Positions 40,801 to 53,619 of a stretch of DNA of 64,000 nt are shown one piece after another. The DNA is from Mycobacterium asiaticum (lineage in GTDB: Bacteria; Actinomycetota; Actinomycetes; Mycobacteriales; Mycobacteriaceae): assembly GCF_001673635.1 (NCBI RefSeq), contig NZ_LZMH01000006.1, positions 1-64,000 of the forward strand, in the 5' to 3' direction. The notes beneath the pieces were generated by a model that saw nothing but the letters and a program-made list of their open reading frames with translations, searched no databases and was not told the DNA's origin. The first letter of the stretch is position 1, and each line of letters begins with the position of its first letter. The position numbers and the translations under genes were made by a program.

Positions 40801-40876
40801 GCCCGTCGGCTGCGGGAAAGCGGCATGCCAGCCCGATGACTGCGATAGCCGACGGGTCGGTTTCGGTTGAACTCAC
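37853..40876 (-). CDS. pks9: Modular PKS Pks9: KSQ-AT-ACP loading module
   Basis: The 1007-residue protein has a ketosynthase-type domain (about 10-430), an acyltransferase (about 490-800), an ACP (about 860-935; [14 protein letters not shown]) and a C-terminal docking tail ending [17 protein letters not shown]. The KS active-site Cys is replaced: [11 protein letters not shown] places Gln at residue 152 (CAG on the minus strand), while both catalytic His motifs ([17 protein letters not shown]) remain. This is the KSQ signature of decarboxylating loading modules. The AT carries GHSVGE and HAFH, predicting malonyl. There is no N-terminal docking helix. It therefore probably makes acetyl-ACP starter (inference). 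Its GTG overlaps the pks8 stop. Confidence 0.93.
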   Translation of the reverse strand: MSSTETDPSAIAVIGLACRFPAADGPRQFWHLLRDGREAPKSLGDAVAEFDADFFNISPREATAMDPRQRLALELTWELFEDAFILPETVTGQRVAVFVGAMNDDYALLTLRTPGLNLDHHSFPGTSRALIANRVSYAFGMQGPSLTIDSGQSSSLLAVHLACETLRTGAAPLAVAGGIHLNLVDETAVLETEFGAVSRAGRTFAFDERADGYVRGEGGGLVLLKPLAAALADGNRIHAVIRGSAAGNAGHRSAGLTAPSVSGEADVFRRALGSAGLGCEDIDYVEAHGTGTAIGDLTEANALGEIFGERRSEPVRVGSVKTNIGHTGAAAGVAGLIKTALAIEKGLLPASLNYVAAPPGTDLSRLGLQVNTTPTAWPNDPRRAGISSFGMGGTNTHLILERTPKEAVPASDSRMPVPWVLSARSATALRNQVERLVAWVSEDSDLGAVDVGWSLATTRTTFPHRAGVVGTGRVELLERLRELTVAEPGAPVGRVALVFPGQGSQYLGMGQRLYQRFSAFARAFDDVAAELDQHLRLPIREVMWGRDAALLESTEFAQPALFAVEVALAALLGSWGVVAEVVLGHSVGEVAAAHVAGVLTLPDAARLVAVRGALMAALPAGGVMVAVSAAEDEVAPLLADGVAIAAVNGPDAVVVSGPGAAVAAVADRLAARGRRVHRLAVSHAFHSALMEPMLTEFSRSLTGISTGPPRIPLVSNVTGQVAGPGYGSAEYWTDHVRKPVRFADCIEVAESLGANVFVELGPAAGLTTSVAPLSRDRPEVESLLDAVAGMFTAGVAVDWRGAFDGLPTQLVELPTYGFDRRRFWVDATPQPSSRQDAVGLPERLRRAEPKERQRQLVELVRQHVAIVLGHRGGRDVDPQRPFQDLGFESMTGVELRNRLIAATGLPLSRTLIFDYPTPAKLAEHLGRQLYDETPDESGEGEIRRLLSHIPIGELRRAGLLDKLLLLADRPQDASSTPFLTEDAIDALSPEALIAMALDSVERKDTEN

Positions 40877-43800
40877 GGCGCTAGGTCGTCGTCAAGGATC
40901 GCGAAAAGTTGACGCTCGGTGGCGGTTTCGATGTCATCTTTGAAGTCGTCTACATATTCGGGTTGGATGCCGGCTTGGCCGGTCAGGTCGGCGAGCAGTT
41001 CTTGCATGCGCGCAACCAGGCGTGCCTTCTCCGCGGGATCCCAATGCGGCTGGTTGAGCAGCAGCTGCAGTTCACGGGTGATGTCGTTGAACCGGCCCAT
41101 GCGGTCGGGTGGCTCGGAGGCCGGGGCACCGCCGTCGAGCTGGGTGTCGAGCTGGGCATCGAGGTGCGCGGCCAGACCGGCCGGGCTCGAGTGGTCGAAG
41201 ATCAGTGTCGGCGAAAGCGTCAGGCCGGTGGCCTTTTTGAGCCGATTGCGGAGTTCGACGGCGGTGAGCGAGTCGAAGCCCAGGTCCTGGAACGGACGTT
41301 CGGGGTCGATGTCGGCGACGTTCGGCTGGCCCAGTACGGCAGCGGCGTTGCCACACACCAACTCGACCAGCTCCTGGCGTCGCTGCTCGGCGGACAGCCC
41401 GTGCAGCTGCGCCAGCAGTCCCGATTTGGAGACCGACGTGGTGTCGATCTCGGCGATAACCCGCCGGGGTGCACGAGATACCAACTGCGCCAGCAACGGC
41501 GGCAACGCGTCGCGGTGGGCTGCGAGCGCCCGCTGATCGAGTCGGGCAGCCACCACGAATGGGCGATCGCTGAGCAGCGCGGCGTCGAACAGGTCGAGGG
41601 CTTGCCGGGCGGACAGCGGCGCGATGCCCACCCGGCTGATCCGGGCCTTGTCCCGGTCGTCGAGGTGTTCGGTCATCGCCGACGCCTGTTCCCAAAGTCC
41701 CCAGGCCAAGGAGGTTCCCGGCAACCCGCGGTCGCGCCGGTACGCGGCGAGCCCGTCCAGGAAGCTGTTCGCCGCCGCGTAATTCCCCTGTCCGGGTGAA
41801 CCGACGATCCCCGCCACGGATGAGAACATCACGAAGGCGGCGAGATTCATGTCCTGGGTCAGCTCGTGCAGGTTCCACGCCGCATCGACCTTGGCGCGCA
41901 ACACCGTATCGATGCGTTCTTCGGTCAGCGACCCGAGCAGGGCGTCGTCCAGCACACCAGCGGCGTGGATGACACCGGACAACGGATACTGGTCCGGGAG
42001 GTCGGCCAGCAGCCCAGCCAGCGCGGTGCGGTCGGCTGCATCGCAGGATGCGACTCGGACGTCCGCTCCCGCCCCGGCCAGTTCGGCAACCAACTCGGCG
42101 GCCCCGTCGGCGGCTGCACCCCGGCGGCTCACCAGCAGCAGCCGGCGCACCCCGTACCGGTGCACTAGATGACGAGACAGAACCGAACCCGCCATGCCGG
42201 TACCGCCGGTGACCAATACCGTGCCCGACGACAGGCCCACACCTGGTCCATCCGGAAGGCTGAGTACGACCTTGCCGATGTGGCGGGCCTGGCTGACGAA
42301 TCGGTAGGCCTCAGGCGCAGAGCGGATATCCCATGTCTTCATCGGCAATCGTTGCAGCGCACCGGCTTCCAACAGGGCCATCAGATCGCCGAACATCTGC
42401 GCGATGTGTGCGGGACCGGCCTCCATCAGGTCGAACGCTCGGTAGGACACCCCCGGGTGGAGTTCGGCGATGTGACTCGGGTCGCGGATATCGGTCTTGC
42501 CCATCTCGATGAACCGACCACCCCGCGGCAATAGCCGCAGTGACGCATCGTTGAATTCACCGGCCAGCGAGTTCAGCACGACGTCCACACCGGCGCCGTC
42601 GGTGACCAGCCAGAACTTGTCCTCGAACGCCAAGGTGCGGGAGTCAGCGATGTGCGAATCGTCAAACCCCATCGCGCGCAGGGTGTCCCACTTGCCGCGG
42701 CTCGCGGTGGCGAATACCTCCAGGCCCCAGTACCGGGCCAGTTGAACGGCAGCCATGCCCACGCCCCCGGTCGCGGCGTGCACCAGCACCTTCTGTCCGG
42801 GCTGCACCTCGGCCAACGTCGACAGCGCATAGAACGCGGTCAAGAACACCACCGGCACGCTTGCGGCTTGCGGCAGCGTCCACCCGGGCGGCACCGGCAC
42901 AATCAGCCGCTGATCCACCACCGCTTCGGACCCGGCAACACCCAGAATGCCCATGACGGGATCCCCTACGGCGAAACCGGTAACCCCGGGACCCATCTCG
43001 ACGACTACGCCCGCGCCCTCGGCGCCCACCTCCGCCGCCCCGGGATACATCCCCAGCGCCACCAACACGTCTCGGAAGTTGACCCCAACCGCGGCAACCG
43101 CTACGCGGACCTGTCCCGGACCCAACTCCACCTGCGGGCAGGGCTGCAGCATCAGGTCGTCCAGCGTCCCGGCGCCGCCGGCAACCAACCGCCACGGCGA
43201 CGCGCCTTCGGGGAGCCGTAACAGCGCCGGAGGGTTGCTGGGCGTCAACCGGGCACCGTGGGCCACCCCCGCACGGACGAGCACTTGTGGTTCACCGCAA
43301 TCGATTACGTCCTCGACGGCCAGCGACCCGTCGGTATCGACCAGCACGATCCGGCCCGGGTGTTCGGCTTGTGCCGAGCGCACCAGGCCCCACACCGCCG
43401 CACCCGCCAGATCCGGGGCGGCCTCGCCGGGCAATCCGACCGCCCCCCTGGTCAGCACCGCCAATGGTGCGGCATCGTCGCCGCTCAACCACGACTGCAA
43501 GACACCCAATGCCTCGTTAGCGGCGGCATGCACCGACTTCGTCATGTCCGCGCCGGTCGGCTTGTGCTCCCAGCTGACCACCCTGTCAGTCCTGTTACCG
43601 CTCAATTGGATCGGTGTCCATGCGAGTTCGATCAGCCCGTCGCCGCCAGCGGCCGGCGTGGTCGCCACCGACAGTTGATCGGGTGACACCGGGCGCATGG
43701 TCAAGGTCTGCACGGTCAGCACCGGGAGCCCGCGAACGTCGGCGATTTCGACCGAGACGGCCCCGTCACCGGCCGGCGCCAACCGGACCCGAAGCCGGCC

Positions 43801-46800
43801 AGCGCCTGCGGCGTGCAATGCGATGCCTTGCCAGGAGAAGGGCAACAGGATCAGATCCTGATCGTCCACCACGCCCATGGCATGCAATGCCGCGTCCAGA
43901 ATCGCTGGATGGATCCCGAAGCCGCCCAACGCTACTTGTGCGCTGGCCGGCGGTGCGACCTCGGCGAATAGCTCGGCCCCGTCACGCCACATCGACTGCA
44001 GGCCACGGAATGCCGGCCCGTAGGCATAACCGCGGTCGGACAGCCGGTCGTAGGTTCCGGTCAGATCGATTGCCGTCGCGCCGACCGGCGGCCACACCGT
44101 CAACTCCGCACTCGGCCGCACCGGTGCCGGACTCAGCACGCCTTGCGCATGCAGCACCCAGGCCGATCCCTGCTGTGCGGCACGGGAATACATCCACACA
44201 TTGGCACCTGACTCGCCGGCAGCATCCACCACCACCTGCAACTGCACACCCACGCCGACCGGCAACACCAACGGAGCAGACAACGTCAGCTCCTCCACGG
44301 TCGGGCAGCCGACCTCGTCGCCGGCCCGGATCGCCAGTTCGACGAACCCCGCACCGGGGAACAACACCGTCCCACCCACCGCGTGGTCGGCAAGCCACGG
44401 CTGCTCGGCCAGCGACAGCCGCCCGGTCAGCACCACACCACCCGAATCCGGCCGTTCGACGACGGCGCCGAGCAGCGGATGTGCGGCCCCCGCCAAACCC
44501 GCGGCAGCCACATTCCGGTGGCCCACGTCGGTTGGGCTCAGCCAGAAGCGCTTTCGGACGAACGCGTAGGTCGGCAGCGGGACCCGGCACCCGCCGCGCC
44601 CGGCGAAGGCCTGTGCCCAATCCACCGCGAAGCCGGTGACGTACAAGTGGCCGAGGGCGGTCAGCAGCGAGGTAGTCTCGGGCCGCTCTTTGGGCATTAC
44701 CGGCACCGAGTGCTCCTGCGCGGCGGTCAGGCCGGCGGCGGGGCCGAGTTCGAGGAAGGTGACCGCACCTTGCGCGATGATGGACTCGACGCCGTCGTGA
44801 AAGCGCACCGGACGGCGCACGTGCTGCACCCAGTATTCGGGCGACCCGTATCCGGGACCGGCCAGCTGTCCACTCACGTTGGACAGCAAATTAATTCGCG
44901 GCTGAGCGGGCGTGAGCCCGGCCAGTGACCCGGCGAACTCCGGCAGGATCGGCTCCATCAGAACCGAATGGAAGGCATGCGAAACCGCCAGGCGATGCAC
45001 GCGGCGACCGCGCCGCACCAGTTCGGCCTCGGCCGCATTCACCTGGTTCTCGGCACCGGAAATCACCACCGCCTGGGGCCCGTTGACCGCGGCGATGTCC
45101 ACACCCGCGCCGAGTAGCGGCGCCACCTCCCCCTCCGGAGCGGCCACGGCGAGCATCGCTCCGCCGGTCGGCAGACCGGCCATCAGCCGGGCCCGCACCG
45201 CAACGAGTTTCGCCGCGTCGGGCAGCGACAGCACACCAGCCACACACGCTGCGCTGATCTCCCCGACCGAATGACCGACCACGAAGTCGGGGAGCACACC
45301 CCAGGACTGCAGCAGTGCCGCCAACGCCACTTCCACGGCGAACAAGGCCGGTTGGGCGAACTCGGTGCTTTCCAACAGTTTCGGGTCAGCGCCCCAAACC
45401 ACGTCGCGGAGCGGCACCCGCAGATATTGGTCGAGGACATCGACCGCCTCGTCGAATGCCCGGGCAAAGACCGGAAAGTGCTCGTGAAGCTGACGGCCCA
45501 TCCCAGGCCGCTGTGATCCCTGCCCGGGAAACACGAAGACCAGCTTGCGCGCGGCGCCGACGCGGCCCATTGCCGTAGCCGCGTCCGGGTCGCCCGCGGC
45601 CAACCCCGCCAATTGCGCCGTCAGCTCATCGCGGTCCGCGCCGACCAGCACGGCCCGATGCTCGAATGCCGACCGCGTGGTGACCAGTGACAGACCGATG
45701 TCGACATTGGTCGACCGGGCATCCAGCTGCCTCGACAGCCGCTCGGCCTGCCTGCGCAGCGCCTCGGCTGAGCGCGCGGAAAGCACCCACGGCACGGGTC
45801 CCTGGCTATCGGCCTGCGGCAGAGCATCTTGCGCGACGGGCGGTGCCTGCTCAACGATGACGTGCGCGTTCGTCCCGCTGATCCCGAAAGATGACACGCC
45901 GGCGCGCCGCGGCGTGTCCCCCTCCGGCCATGCCCGCGGCTCGGTCAGCAGCGAGACGGCACCCGCCGACCAATCCACATGCGGGGTAGGCACGTCCACG
46001 TGCAGCGTCTTCGGCATCACCCCGTGCCGCATCGCCTGCACCATCTTGATCACTCCGGCGACCCCCGCGGCGGCCGAGGTGTGACCGATGTTGGACTTGA
46101 TCGAACCCAGCCACAGCGGCCGATCTGCTGACCGGTCCTGCCCGTAGGTGGACAACAGCGCTTCGGCTTCGATGGGATCGCCCAGGGTGGTCCCGGTCCC
46201 GTGACCTTCCACCACGTCCACTTCCGCCGTGGTGAGCCCGGCACTGGCCAGCGCCGCCCGGATAACCCGTTGCTGCGCAGGACCATTCGGGGCGGTCAAT
46301 CCGTTCGAGGCACCATCCTGGTTTACCGCTGAGCCGCGCAGCAGTGCCAGCACGGGATGCCCCAACCGCCTGGCGTCAGACAGTCGCTCGAGCACCAGCA
46401 GCCCGGCGCCTTCCGACCAGGCGGTACCGTCGGCCGCCCCGGCGTAAACCTTGCACCGGCCGTCGGCGGCCAGCGCCCGTTGCCGGCTGAATTCCACAAA
46501 GGCGCCGATGGTGGCCATCACCGTGACGCCGCCGGCCAACGCCAGATCCGTTTCGCCCGAGCGTAATGACTGCGCCGCCATATGCATCGCGACCAACGAC
46601 GACGAACACGCGGTGTCCACAGAAACCGCGGGGCCCTGTAATCCCAGCACGTAGGAGACCCGGCCGGAAGCCACGCTCAGGGTCGAGCCGGTCAGCCCGT
46701 AACCCTCCAATTCACCGGTTACCTCACCCCCATAACCGGCATGGATCACCCCGACGAACACCCCGGTCGCCGAGCCTCGCAACCCGTGGGGGTCGATTCC

Positions 46801-47229
46801 GGCCCGCTCCAGAGCTTCCCACGACAGTTCCAGCACGAGCCGCTGTTGCGGGTCCATGGCCAGAGCTTCACTGGGGCCGACGCCGAAGAAGCCGGCGTCG
46901 AAGTCGCCCGCGTCTTTGAGGAAGGAACCCTGTCGGACGTACATCTTGCCCTTGGCGTCAGGGTCGGGGTCGTACAGATCGGCAAGGTCCCAGCCGCGGT
47001 CGGTGGGAAAGTCCGAGACCGCGTCGCGGCCCTCGGTCACCATCTGCCACAGCGCTTCCGGCGAATCCACACCACCCGGGTAGCGGCACGCCATTCCCAC
47101 CACCGCCACCGGATCGGACAGCTTGCCCTCCAGCTCCGAGAGCCGCCGACGCGTCCGGCGTAGATCTGCGGTAACACGCTTCAGGTAATCGAGGTGCTTC
47201 TCGGTTTCGGGCACTGACTGTCCTGCCAT
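40873..47229 (-). CDS. pks8: Modular PKS Pks8 (intact equivalent of Pks8 + Pks17)
   Basis: The 2118-residue reducing module has an N-terminal docking coiled coil ([20 protein letters not shown], about 15-34), KS (C208 in DTACSSSL), AT (GHSVGE and HAFH, predicting malonyl), DH ([11 protein letters not shown]), ER ([10 protein letters not shown]), KR (GGTGMAG, LDD as in B-type KRs, SSVAG, NYAAAN) and ACP (GFDSL). The tail ends [14 protein letters not shown]. In H37Rv this length is split into pks8 and pks17, whose products were linked to monomethyl-branched fatty acids; here it is one frame. It lies three bases after pks7 and overlaps pks9. Confidence 0.95.
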   Translation of the reverse strand: MAGQSVPETEKHLDYLKRVTADLRRTRRRLSELEGKLSDPVAVVGMACRYPGGVDSPEALWQMVTEGRDAVSDFPTDRGWDLADLYDPDPDAKGKMYVRQGSFLKDAGDFDAGFFGVGPSEALAMDPQQRLVLELSWEALERAGIDPHGLRGSATGVFVGVIHAGYGGEVTGELEGYGLTGSTLSVASGRVSYVLGLQGPAVSVDTACSSSLVAMHMAAQSLRSGETDLALAGGVTVMATIGAFVEFSRQRALAADGRCKVYAGAADGTAWSEGAGLLVLERLSDARRLGHPVLALLRGSAVNQDGASNGLTAPNGPAQQRVIRAALASAGLTTAEVDVVEGHGTGTTLGDPIEAEALLSTYGQDRSADRPLWLGSIKSNIGHTSAAAGVAGVIKMVQAMRHGVMPKTLHVDVPTPHVDWSAGAVSLLTEPRAWPEGDTPRRAGVSSFGISGTNAHVIVEQAPPVAQDALPQADSQGPVPWVLSARSAEALRRQAERLSRQLDARSTNVDIGLSLVTTRSAFEHRAVLVGADRDELTAQLAGLAAGDPDAATAMGRVGAARKLVFVFPGQGSQRPGMGRQLHEHFPVFARAFDEAVDVLDQYLRVPLRDVVWGADPKLLESTEFAQPALFAVEVALAALLQSWGVLPDFVVGHSVGEISAACVAGVLSLPDAAKLVAVRARLMAGLPTGGAMLAVAAPEGEVAPLLGAGVDIAAVNGPQAVVISGAENQVNAAEAELVRRGRRVHRLAVSHAFHSVLMEPILPEFAGSLAGLTPAQPRINLLSNVSGQLAGPGYGSPEYWVQHVRRPVRFHDGVESIIAQGAVTFLELGPAAGLTAAQEHSVPVMPKERPETTSLLTALGHLYVTGFAVDWAQAFAGRGGCRVPLPTYAFVRKRFWLSPTDVGHRNVAAAGLAGAAHPLLGAVVERPDSGGVVLTGRLSLAEQPWLADHAVGGTVLFPGAGFVELAIRAGDEVGCPTVEELTLSAPLVLPVGVGVQLQVVVDAAGESGANVWMYSRAAQQGSAWVLHAQGVLSPAPVRPSAELTVWPPVGATAIDLTGTYDRLSDRGYAYGPAFRGLQSMWRDGAELFAEVAPPASAQVALGGFGIHPAILDAALHAMGVVDDQDLILLPFSWQGIALHAAGAGRLRVRLAPAGDGAVSVEIADVRGLPVLTVQTLTMRPVSPDQLSVATTPAAGGDGLIELAWTPIQLSGNRTDRVVSWEHKPTGADMTKSVHAAANEALGVLQSWLSGDDAAPLAVLTRGAVGLPGEAAPDLAGAAVWGLVRSAQAEHPGRIVLVDTDGSLAVEDVIDCGEPQVLVRAGVAHGARLTPSNPPALLRLPEGASPWRLVAGGAGTLDDLMLQPCPQVELGPGQVRVAVAAVGVNFRDVLVALGMYPGAAEVGAEGAGVVVEMGPGVTGFAVGDPVMGILGVAGSEAVVDQRLIVPVPPGWTLPQAASVPVVFLTAFYALSTLAEVQPGQKVLVHAATGGVGMAAVQLARYWGLEVFATASRGKWDTLRAMGFDDSHIADSRTLAFEDKFWLVTDGAGVDVVLNSLAGEFNDASLRLLPRGGRFIEMGKTDIRDPSHIAELHPGVSYRAFDLMEAGPAHIAQMFGDLMALLEAGALQRLPMKTWDIRSAPEAYRFVSQARHIGKVVLSLPDGPGVGLSSGTVLVTGGTGMAGSVLSRHLVHRYGVRRLLLVSRRGAAADGAAELVAELAGAGADVRVASCDAADRTALAGLLADLPDQYPLSGVIHAAGVLDDALLGSLTEERIDTVLRAKVDAAWNLHELTQDMNLAAFVMFSSVAGIVGSPGQGNYAAANSFLDGLAAYRRDRGLPGTSLAWGLWEQASAMTEHLDDRDKARISRVGIAPLSARQALDLFDAALLSDRPFVVAARLDQRALAAHRDALPPLLAQLVSRAPRRVIAEIDTTSVSKSGLLAQLHGLSAEQRRQELVELVCGNAAAVLGQPNVADIDPERPFQDLGFDSLTAVELRNRLKKATGLTLSPTLIFDHSSPAGLAAHLDAQLDTQLDGGAPASEPPDRMGRFNDITRELQLLLNQPHWDPAEKARLVARMQELLADLTGQAGIQPEYVDDFKDDIETATERQLFAILDDDLAP

Positions 47230-47232
47230 GGC

Positions 47233-50200
47233 TCAGGAGCCCAGTTCTTCGTCGAGGATGGCGAAGAGCTGGCTTTCGTTGGCGGCGAAGATATCTGCAA
47301 CGTCGCTGTCGTCACGGTCGACTGGTACCTCCACCACGGACAGCAAGGTCCGCAGCCGAGAAGCCAGGTGCTCTTTGTCCTCCGGCGTCCAGTCGGATTG
47401 GCCGAGCAGGGACTGCAGCTCGCGGGTGATGTCGTTGAACCGGTCGATGCGGTCGGGCTGACGATCGACAGTAACCGCCAAACGTGAGTCGAGGTGTTCG
47501 GCAAGCGCGGTCGGCGTGGGGTAATCGAAGATCAGGCCGGGCGACAAGGTGAGCCCGGTTGCCACCTTCAACCGGTTCCGCAGCTCTACTGCGGTCAGCG
47601 AGTCGAACCCGAGGTCTCCGAAGGCGCGGTCGGCCTCGATATCCGCACTGTTGGAGCGGCCCAACACGATCGCGGCGTTACCGCATACCACGGACAGCAG
47701 TTCGGCACGCCGCTGCCCGGGGGTCAAGGCGTGCAGGCGCGCGGTCAGTCCGGTGACGGACGGGGTCGACACGGCGGCATCGGTCACCACGCGCCGTTGC
47801 CGACGACTGACCAGTTGACTCAATATCGGCGGCAGGGCGGCGTCGGTCTGCTGCGCGGCCGGGTCGACGGGCGCGGCCACCACCACGGGGCGATCGGTGC
47901 GCAGGGCGGCGTCGAAGGACTGCATTGCGAGTTCCGTCGACAGCGGCGCCAATCCGAACCGGCGCATGCGGGTTATGTCCCGCTCGGCCAGGTGTTCGGT
48001 CATCGAGCTCGTCTGCTCCCAGAGCCCCCACGCGATCGACAATCCCGGCAGGCCGCGGGTCCGCCGGTAAGCCGCCAGCCCGTCCAGAAAGCTGTTGGCT
48101 GCCGCGTAATTGGCCTGGCCGGCGGTGCCGATGATGCCGGCCATCGACGAAAACAGTACGAAGGAAGCCAGATTCATGTTCTTGGTCAGTTCGTGCAGAT
48201 TCCACGCGCCGTCAACTTTGGCGCGCAACACGGCATCCACTCGATCGGGTGTCAAGGCGGCGAACAACCCGTCATCGAGCACACCGGCGGCGTGGATCAC
48301 CCCGCGCAGTGGATACCCTTCGGGCAGTTGCCTGATCAGTTCTGCTGCCGCGTCGCGGTCGGCGACGTCACACGAGCGCACCGACACCTCGGCGCCGTGA
48401 CCTTTCAACTCAGTGATCACATCCGCGACGCCGGGAGCGGCAGCGCCGCGCCGACTGACCAACACCACATGCGCCACGCCGTACCGCGTCACCAGGTGAC
48501 GGGCCAGCGCCGCGCCGGCCATCCCGGTGCCTCCGGTGATCAGCACCGTGGCACCGGCCAGTCCTTCCGCATCGGGGAGAGAAAGCACGACCTTGCCGAT
48601 GTGGCGGGCCTGACTGACGAACCGATACGCCGACGAGGCGGACCGCACATCAAAGCTTCTGACCGGCAAGGGATCCAGTACCCCGGTGCTGAACATCTCG
48701 GTCAACCCGACGAACATCTGGCTGATCCGGTCCGGACCGGCCTCGATGAGGTCGAACGCCTGGTACTCGACGCCCGGGTGGTGTTGCGCCACGGTCCGCG
48801 GGTCGCGCAGGTCGGTCTTGCCCATCTCGATGAATCGTCCGCCGCGCGGCAGCAGCCGCAGCGATGCGTCGACGAATTCACCGGCCAGCGAGTTCAGCAC
48901 CACGTCGACACCCATGCCGCCCGTGGTCGCCATAAACCTCTCCGCGAAATCCAGGGTGCGGGAATCGCCGATGCGGGAATCCTCAAAGCCCATTGCGCGC
49001 AGCACATCCCACTTGCCGCGGCTCGCGGTGGCAAAGACGTCCAATCCCCAATGGCGTGCCAGCGCCACCGCCGCCATGCCCACTCCGCCGGTCGCCGCAT
49101 GGATCAGCACCCGCTGGCCGGACTTCACGCCGGCCAACACCGAAAGGCCGTATACGGCGGTCAGGAACACCGCCGACGCTCCCGCGGCCTGCTGCATGGA
49201 CCATCCACGCGGCACGGCGGTGAGCAGGCGCGCATCAACGACCGCCTCCGACCCGACGATCCCGAGCAGACCCATCACGTGATCGCCAACCGCGACTCCT
49301 GTTACAGCCGAACCGACTTGGACGACCACCCCGGCGCCCTCGACGCCCAGCTCACCGCCGCCGGGGTACATCCCCAACGCCACCAGCACATCCCGGAAGT
49401 TCACACCCACAGCGGCGACCCGGACCCGCACCTGACCGGCTGCCAGCTCGGAATGCGGGCACGGCTGCACGATCAGGTCCTCCAACGTGCCGCCGGCACC
49501 CACCACGAGTCGCCAGTTCCCGGCAGGCAGTTCGAGCCCGGATGTCCCTGCCGTCGGGGTGAGTCGGGCCGCGTACAACTGTCCGGCGCGGATGAGGATC
49601 TGCGGCTCACCACAACCGGCGGCACGCGCCGGGTCGACCGACCCGTCCGAATCCATCAGCACCACCCGGTCCGGGTATTCAGCCTGCGCCGAGCGGGCCA
49701 ATCCCCAGACCGCCGCGGCGGCGAGATCGCAGACATCTTCGTCGGGCAGTCCCGCAGCGCCGTGCGTCAGCACCACCAGCACCCCGGATTCCGCTGCGCC
49801 CAAATGGGAGTGCAACGTCGTCAACGCCTCGCGGGTTGCGGCGTGCACCGACTCGACGCTCGGGGGTCGGGCACCCGGCTCCCATACCACCACGCCGTCG
49901 GCATCCGTGGCGGGCAACGTCACCGGCGACCAGGTCACCTGCAACAGACCGCTGTCGGCACGCGGAGCCGCCGACCGCAGGTGCCCGGTCGACACCGGGC
50001 GAACGGTCAGCTCGCGCACCGACAACACCGGCAAGCCCGACGCGTCGGCCAGCTCGATCGACACCGCTTCGACACCTACCGGCGCGATGCGGACTCGTGC
50101 CCGGGACGCTCCGGCCGCGTGCAGACCGATCCCCTGCCAGGCGAATGGCAGCATCGTCTGGGCCTGTTCGCCGACCACGCCCATGGCGTGCAGGGATGCG

Positions 50201-53200
50201 TCGAGCAATACCGGATGAATCCCGTAATCGCTCAACGTCACACCGGTGTCGGCCGGGACGGCGATTTCGGCGAACACCTCGCCGCCGCGCTGCCACATCG
50301 CTTGCAGGCCCTGGAACGCCGGCCCGTACTCATACCCTCGCCCGGCGAGCTGCCGGTAGGCACCCGACACGTCCAACGGGACCGCGCCGGCCGGCGGCCA
50401 GGTAGACAGGTCGGCGATCGGCTGGACCGCACCCGGGCTCAACACTCCCTCGGCATGCTGCGTCCAACCGTCCGGTGCGGCAGCTGAATACACCGAGACC
50501 GTTCGCCGCTGCGATTCGTTCCCAGCCCCCACGACGACCTGCACGCGGACGCTGCCGCCGGTCGGCAGCAGCAACGGCGCCGACAGGGTGAGCTCTTCGA
50601 CGTCTGCGCAGCCGACCTCGTCGCCGGCGCGAAGCGCCAGCTCCACGAACGCGGCCCCGGGAAACAGAACTACACCAGCGACGGCGTGATCGGCCAGCCA
50701 TGGCTGCGCCGCAAGGGAGAGCTGCCCGGTCAGAATGACGCCGCCATCGGGGCGCTCCACCACCGCCCCCAACATCGCATGGCCGGCGCCGGCCACTCCG
50801 AGGCCGTCGGCGTCGGCGGCGGTGGATGCGCCGCCCAACCAGAATCGCCGTCGCTGGAAGGCGTACGTCGGAAGGTCGACGCGGCGCCCACCCGCGCATA
50901 CCGACCGCCAATCCACCTGCACTCCGGCGACATTGGCCTGACCGACCGACAGCAGGAACCTCGTCGGCCCGCCGTCGTCGCGACCGAGGGAGGGGATAAC
51001 TGCGGCATCCGGGACGGTCTCTTCGATCCCGGCGATCAACACCGGGTGCGGACTGGATTCGATGAACACCCGGTAGCCCGCCGTAGCGGCGGCGCGCACC
51101 GCCCGGTCGAATTGCACCGTCTGGCGCACGCTTTGGTACCAGTAGTCGGCGGTCAGCGCGGCGGTGTCCATCGGGTCACCGGTGACGGTGGAGAAGAACG
51201 TCACCGGTGCGGAGCGGCCAGCGATACCGGACAGCGCTTGGATCAATGGCTCACGGATATGGTCGATATGCGAGGAATGCGAGGCATAGTCGACATCGAT
51301 CCTGCGCACGCGAACGCTTTCGGCCTCACACCGCCGCTCCAGCGCGTCGAGAGCGGCCAACTCACCGCTGACGACCACAGCCGAAACACCGTTGACCGCA
51401 GCGATATCCAACCGGTCACCGAATCCGGTCAACAGCTCCTCGGTGCGTTGCAGGCCGCACGCCAGCGAGACCATGCCGCCGGCGCCCGAAAGCTGCGCCA
51501 GCAATTGGCTTCGTAGCGCCACCACCCTCGCGGCGTCCTCCAAAGACAGCGCGCCGGCGACGTTTGCGGCGGCGATCTCACCCTGGGAGTGTCCGATGAC
51601 CGCGTCGGGCACCACACCGACCGAACGCCACAATTCGGCCAGCGACACCATTACCGCCCACAGCACCGGCTGAACCACGTCCACCCGGTCCAGCCCGGGG
51701 ACGCCCGGGACTCCCCGCAGGACATCGGTCAACGACCACGCGACGTATTCGCCGAGTGCTTTCTCACACAGCCGCATGTGGTCGGCGAAAACCGTTGAGG
51801 CGTCCAAAAGTTCAACGCCCATGCCGACCCACTGGGAACCTTGACCCGGGAAGACGAACACGGTTCGGTCTGCGGCATGGCCGGTCCGGCCGACCACCAC
51901 ACCGGCTCCCGGTTCACCTGCAGCGAGCTCGCTCAGCCCGGCAACCAGCTGCGCGCGGCCCGCCCCGACAACGACGGCACGGTGCTCGAATGTCGACCGC
52001 GTCGTGGTCAGCGACCAGCCGACGTCGATCGGATCCAGCTCCGGGTCGTCGGTAACCCGAGTGAGGAGCCGCTGTGCCTGACCGGTCAGCGCGGCCGGAG
52101 AGCGAGCGGACAACACCCACGCGGTGGGCTTGCTGGTATCCCGCTCGGCAGGGGTTGTCGCCACCGCAAGCGGTCCCTGTTCGAGGATCACGTGCGCGTT
52201 CGTCCCGCTGATCCCGAACGACGAGACGCCCGCCCGCCGGGGGCGTTCACGCGCCGGCCAAGGCCTTCCCTCGGTCAGCAACGACACCGCGCCCGCGGAC
52301 CAATCCACGTGCGGCGTCGGTGAATCCACGTGCAACGTCTTGGGCATCACCTCGTGGCGCATCGCCAGCGCCATCTTCATGACCCCGGCCATTCCCGCCG
52401 CCGCCGAGGTATGCCCCATGTTCGATTTGATCGAACCCAGCCACAACGGCTGATCAGCAGGGCGGCCCTGCCCGTAGGTCGCCAACAACGCTTGGGCCTC
52501 GATGGGATCCCCGAGCGTGGTCCCGGTACCGTGCCCCTCGACCAGATCGACGTCGGCCGATGCCAGCCGGGCGCTGGCCAGCGCCGCACGGATCACCCGT
52601 TGCTGCGAGGGGCCGTTCGGGGTCGCCAGACCGTTCGAAGCGCCGTCCTGATTGACCGCCGACCCGCGGATCAGGGCCAGCACCGGATGCCCGAGGCGCT
52701 GCGCGTCGGCCAGCCGCTCGACGACCAGTGCGCCCGCGCCCTCGGAGAACCCGGTGCCGTCCGCGGCGCCCGCGTACGCCTTGCACCTGCCGTCGGGCGA
52801 CAGCGCTCGCTGCCGACTGAACTCGACGAACATCGCCGGCGTCGCCATCACCGTTACGCCGCCGGCCAGGGCCAGATCGCATTCCCCCGACCGCAGCGAC
52901 TGCGCCGCCAGGTGCAGCGCCACCAGCGACGACGAGCATGCCGTATCCACCGAGACGGCCGGGCCTTCCAAACCCAGCACATAGGCAACCCGGCCTGAGG
53001 CCACACTCAGCGTGGAGCCGCGCAATCCGTACCTCTCCAGCTCGCCGGGCACTCGGCCTTGACCCCCGTACGAGCCGTGGAAGATGCCGGCGAAAACGCC
53101 AGTCGGCGATCCCCGTAGTTCTAGGGGGTCGATCCCGGCCCGCTCCAATGCTTCCCACGCCACCTCCAGCAACAGGCGCTGCTGGGGATCCATCGCGAGT

Positions 53201-53553
53201 ACCTCGCTGGGTGCGATTCCGAAGAACTCCGCATCGAAATCGGCTGCATTGGCGAGGAATCCGCCGGAGCGGGTGTAGGACTTGCCGATCGCGTCGGGAT
53301 CGGGATCGAATAACCCGGACAGGTCCCAGCCGCGGTCGGCCGGAAAATCCGACACCACGTCGCGACCCTGACTCACCATCTCCCATAGGTCTTCCGGCGA
53401 ATCCACCCCGCCGGGATAACGGCAGGCCATGCCCACGATCGCCACTGGTTCCTGTGCGGCAGAGAGCAATTCGCGATTGTCGCGCTTGAGCCGTTCGTTC
53501 TCCTTCAGCGACGCCCGCAGTGCGCGAACCAGCTCGTCCTGCGTGCTGTTCAT
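47233..53553 (-). CDS. pks7: Modular PKS Pks7 (complete reducing module)
   Basis: The 2106-residue module has an N-terminal docking coiled coil ([20 protein letters not shown], about 7-26), KS (C206, H341, H381), AT with RVDVVQ (623-628), GHSQGE (654-659) and YASH (756-759), a set that predicts methylmalonyl, then DH ([11 protein letters not shown]), ER ([11 protein letters not shown]), KR (GGTGMAG, LDD, SSMAG, NYAAAN) and ACP (GFDSL). The docking tail ends [14 protein letters not shown]. All reducing domains look active, so a fully saturated methyl-branched unit is expected. In H37Rv, pks7 has been linked to DIM production and to cluster-made lipids. It follows pks10 after 66 bases. Confidence 0.95.
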   Translation of the reverse strand: MNSTQDELVRALRASLKENERLKRDNRELLSAAQEPVAIVGMACRYPGGVDSPEDLWEMVSQGRDVVSDFPADRGWDLSGLFDPDPDAIGKSYTRSGGFLANAADFDAEFFGIAPSEVLAMDPQQRLLLEVAWEALERAGIDPLELRGSPTGVFAGIFHGSYGGQGRVPGELERYGLRGSTLSVASGRVAYVLGLEGPAVSVDTACSSSLVALHLAAQSLRSGECDLALAGGVTVMATPAMFVEFSRQRALSPDGRCKAYAGAADGTGFSEGAGALVVERLADAQRLGHPVLALIRGSAVNQDGASNGLATPNGPSQQRVIRAALASARLASADVDLVEGHGTGTTLGDPIEAQALLATYGQGRPADQPLWLGSIKSNMGHTSAAAGMAGVMKMALAMRHEVMPKTLHVDSPTPHVDWSAGAVSLLTEGRPWPARERPRRAGVSSFGISGTNAHVILEQGPLAVATTPAERDTSKPTAWVLSARSPAALTGQAQRLLTRVTDDPELDPIDVGWSLTTTRSTFEHRAVVVGAGRAQLVAGLSELAAGEPGAGVVVGRTGHAADRTVFVFPGQGSQWVGMGVELLDASTVFADHMRLCEKALGEYVAWSLTDVLRGVPGVPGLDRVDVVQPVLWAVMVSLAELWRSVGVVPDAVIGHSQGEIAAANVAGALSLEDAARVVALRSQLLAQLSGAGGMVSLACGLQRTEELLTGFGDRLDIAAVNGVSAVVVSGELAALDALERRCEAESVRVRRIDVDYASHSSHIDHIREPLIQALSGIAGRSAPVTFFSTVTGDPMDTAALTADYWYQSVRQTVQFDRAVRAAATAGYRVFIESSPHPVLIAGIEETVPDAAVIPSLGRDDGGPTRFLLSVGQANVAGVQVDWRSVCAGGRRVDLPTYAFQRRRFWLGGASTAADADGLGVAGAGHAMLGAVVERPDGGVILTGQLSLAAQPWLADHAVAGVVLFPGAAFVELALRAGDEVGCADVEELTLSAPLLLPTGGSVRVQVVVGAGNESQRRTVSVYSAAAPDGWTQHAEGVLSPGAVQPIADLSTWPPAGAVPLDVSGAYRQLAGRGYEYGPAFQGLQAMWQRGGEVFAEIAVPADTGVTLSDYGIHPVLLDASLHAMGVVGEQAQTMLPFAWQGIGLHAAGASRARVRIAPVGVEAVSIELADASGLPVLSVRELTVRPVSTGHLRSAAPRADSGLLQVTWSPVTLPATDADGVVVWEPGARPPSVESVHAATREALTTLHSHLGAAESGVLVVLTHGAAGLPDEDVCDLAAAAVWGLARSAQAEYPDRVVLMDSDGSVDPARAAGCGEPQILIRAGQLYAARLTPTAGTSGLELPAGNWRLVVGAGGTLEDLIVQPCPHSELAAGQVRVRVAAVGVNFRDVLVALGMYPGGGELGVEGAGVVVQVGSAVTGVAVGDHVMGLLGIVGSEAVVDARLLTAVPRGWSMQQAAGASAVFLTAVYGLSVLAGVKSGQRVLIHAATGGVGMAAVALARHWGLDVFATASRGKWDVLRAMGFEDSRIGDSRTLDFAERFMATTGGMGVDVVLNSLAGEFVDASLRLLPRGGRFIEMGKTDLRDPRTVAQHHPGVEYQAFDLIEAGPDRISQMFVGLTEMFSTGVLDPLPVRSFDVRSASSAYRFVSQARHIGKVVLSLPDAEGLAGATVLITGGTGMAGAALARHLVTRYGVAHVVLVSRRGAAAPGVADVITELKGHGAEVSVRSCDVADRDAAAELIRQLPEGYPLRGVIHAAGVLDDGLFAALTPDRVDAVLRAKVDGAWNLHELTKNMNLASFVLFSSMAGIIGTAGQANYAAANSFLDGLAAYRRTRGLPGLSIAWGLWEQTSSMTEHLAERDITRMRRFGLAPLSTELAMQSFDAALRTDRPVVVAAPVDPAAQQTDAALPPILSQLVSRRQRRVVTDAAVSTPSVTGLTARLHALTPGQRRAELLSVVCGNAAIVLGRSNSADIEADRAFGDLGFDSLTAVELRNRLKVATGLTLSPGLIFDYPTPTALAEHLDSRLAVTVDRQPDRIDRFNDITRELQSLLGQSDWTPEDKEHLASRLRTLLSVVEVPVDRDDSDVADIFAANESQLFAILDEELGS

Positions 53554-53619
53554 ACCGGTCCCATCAACGTCACATCCGAAGCGATGTTCAGGGAACGAGG
53601 GACAGTCCGCCGGCGTGCA

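Noticed and set aside
47494..50487. Long open frame on the + strand opposite pks7
   Set aside because: It is the antisense of a high-GC coding sequence, rich in Arg, Gln, His and Gly, without domains; the minus strand encodes clear PKS motifs throughout.
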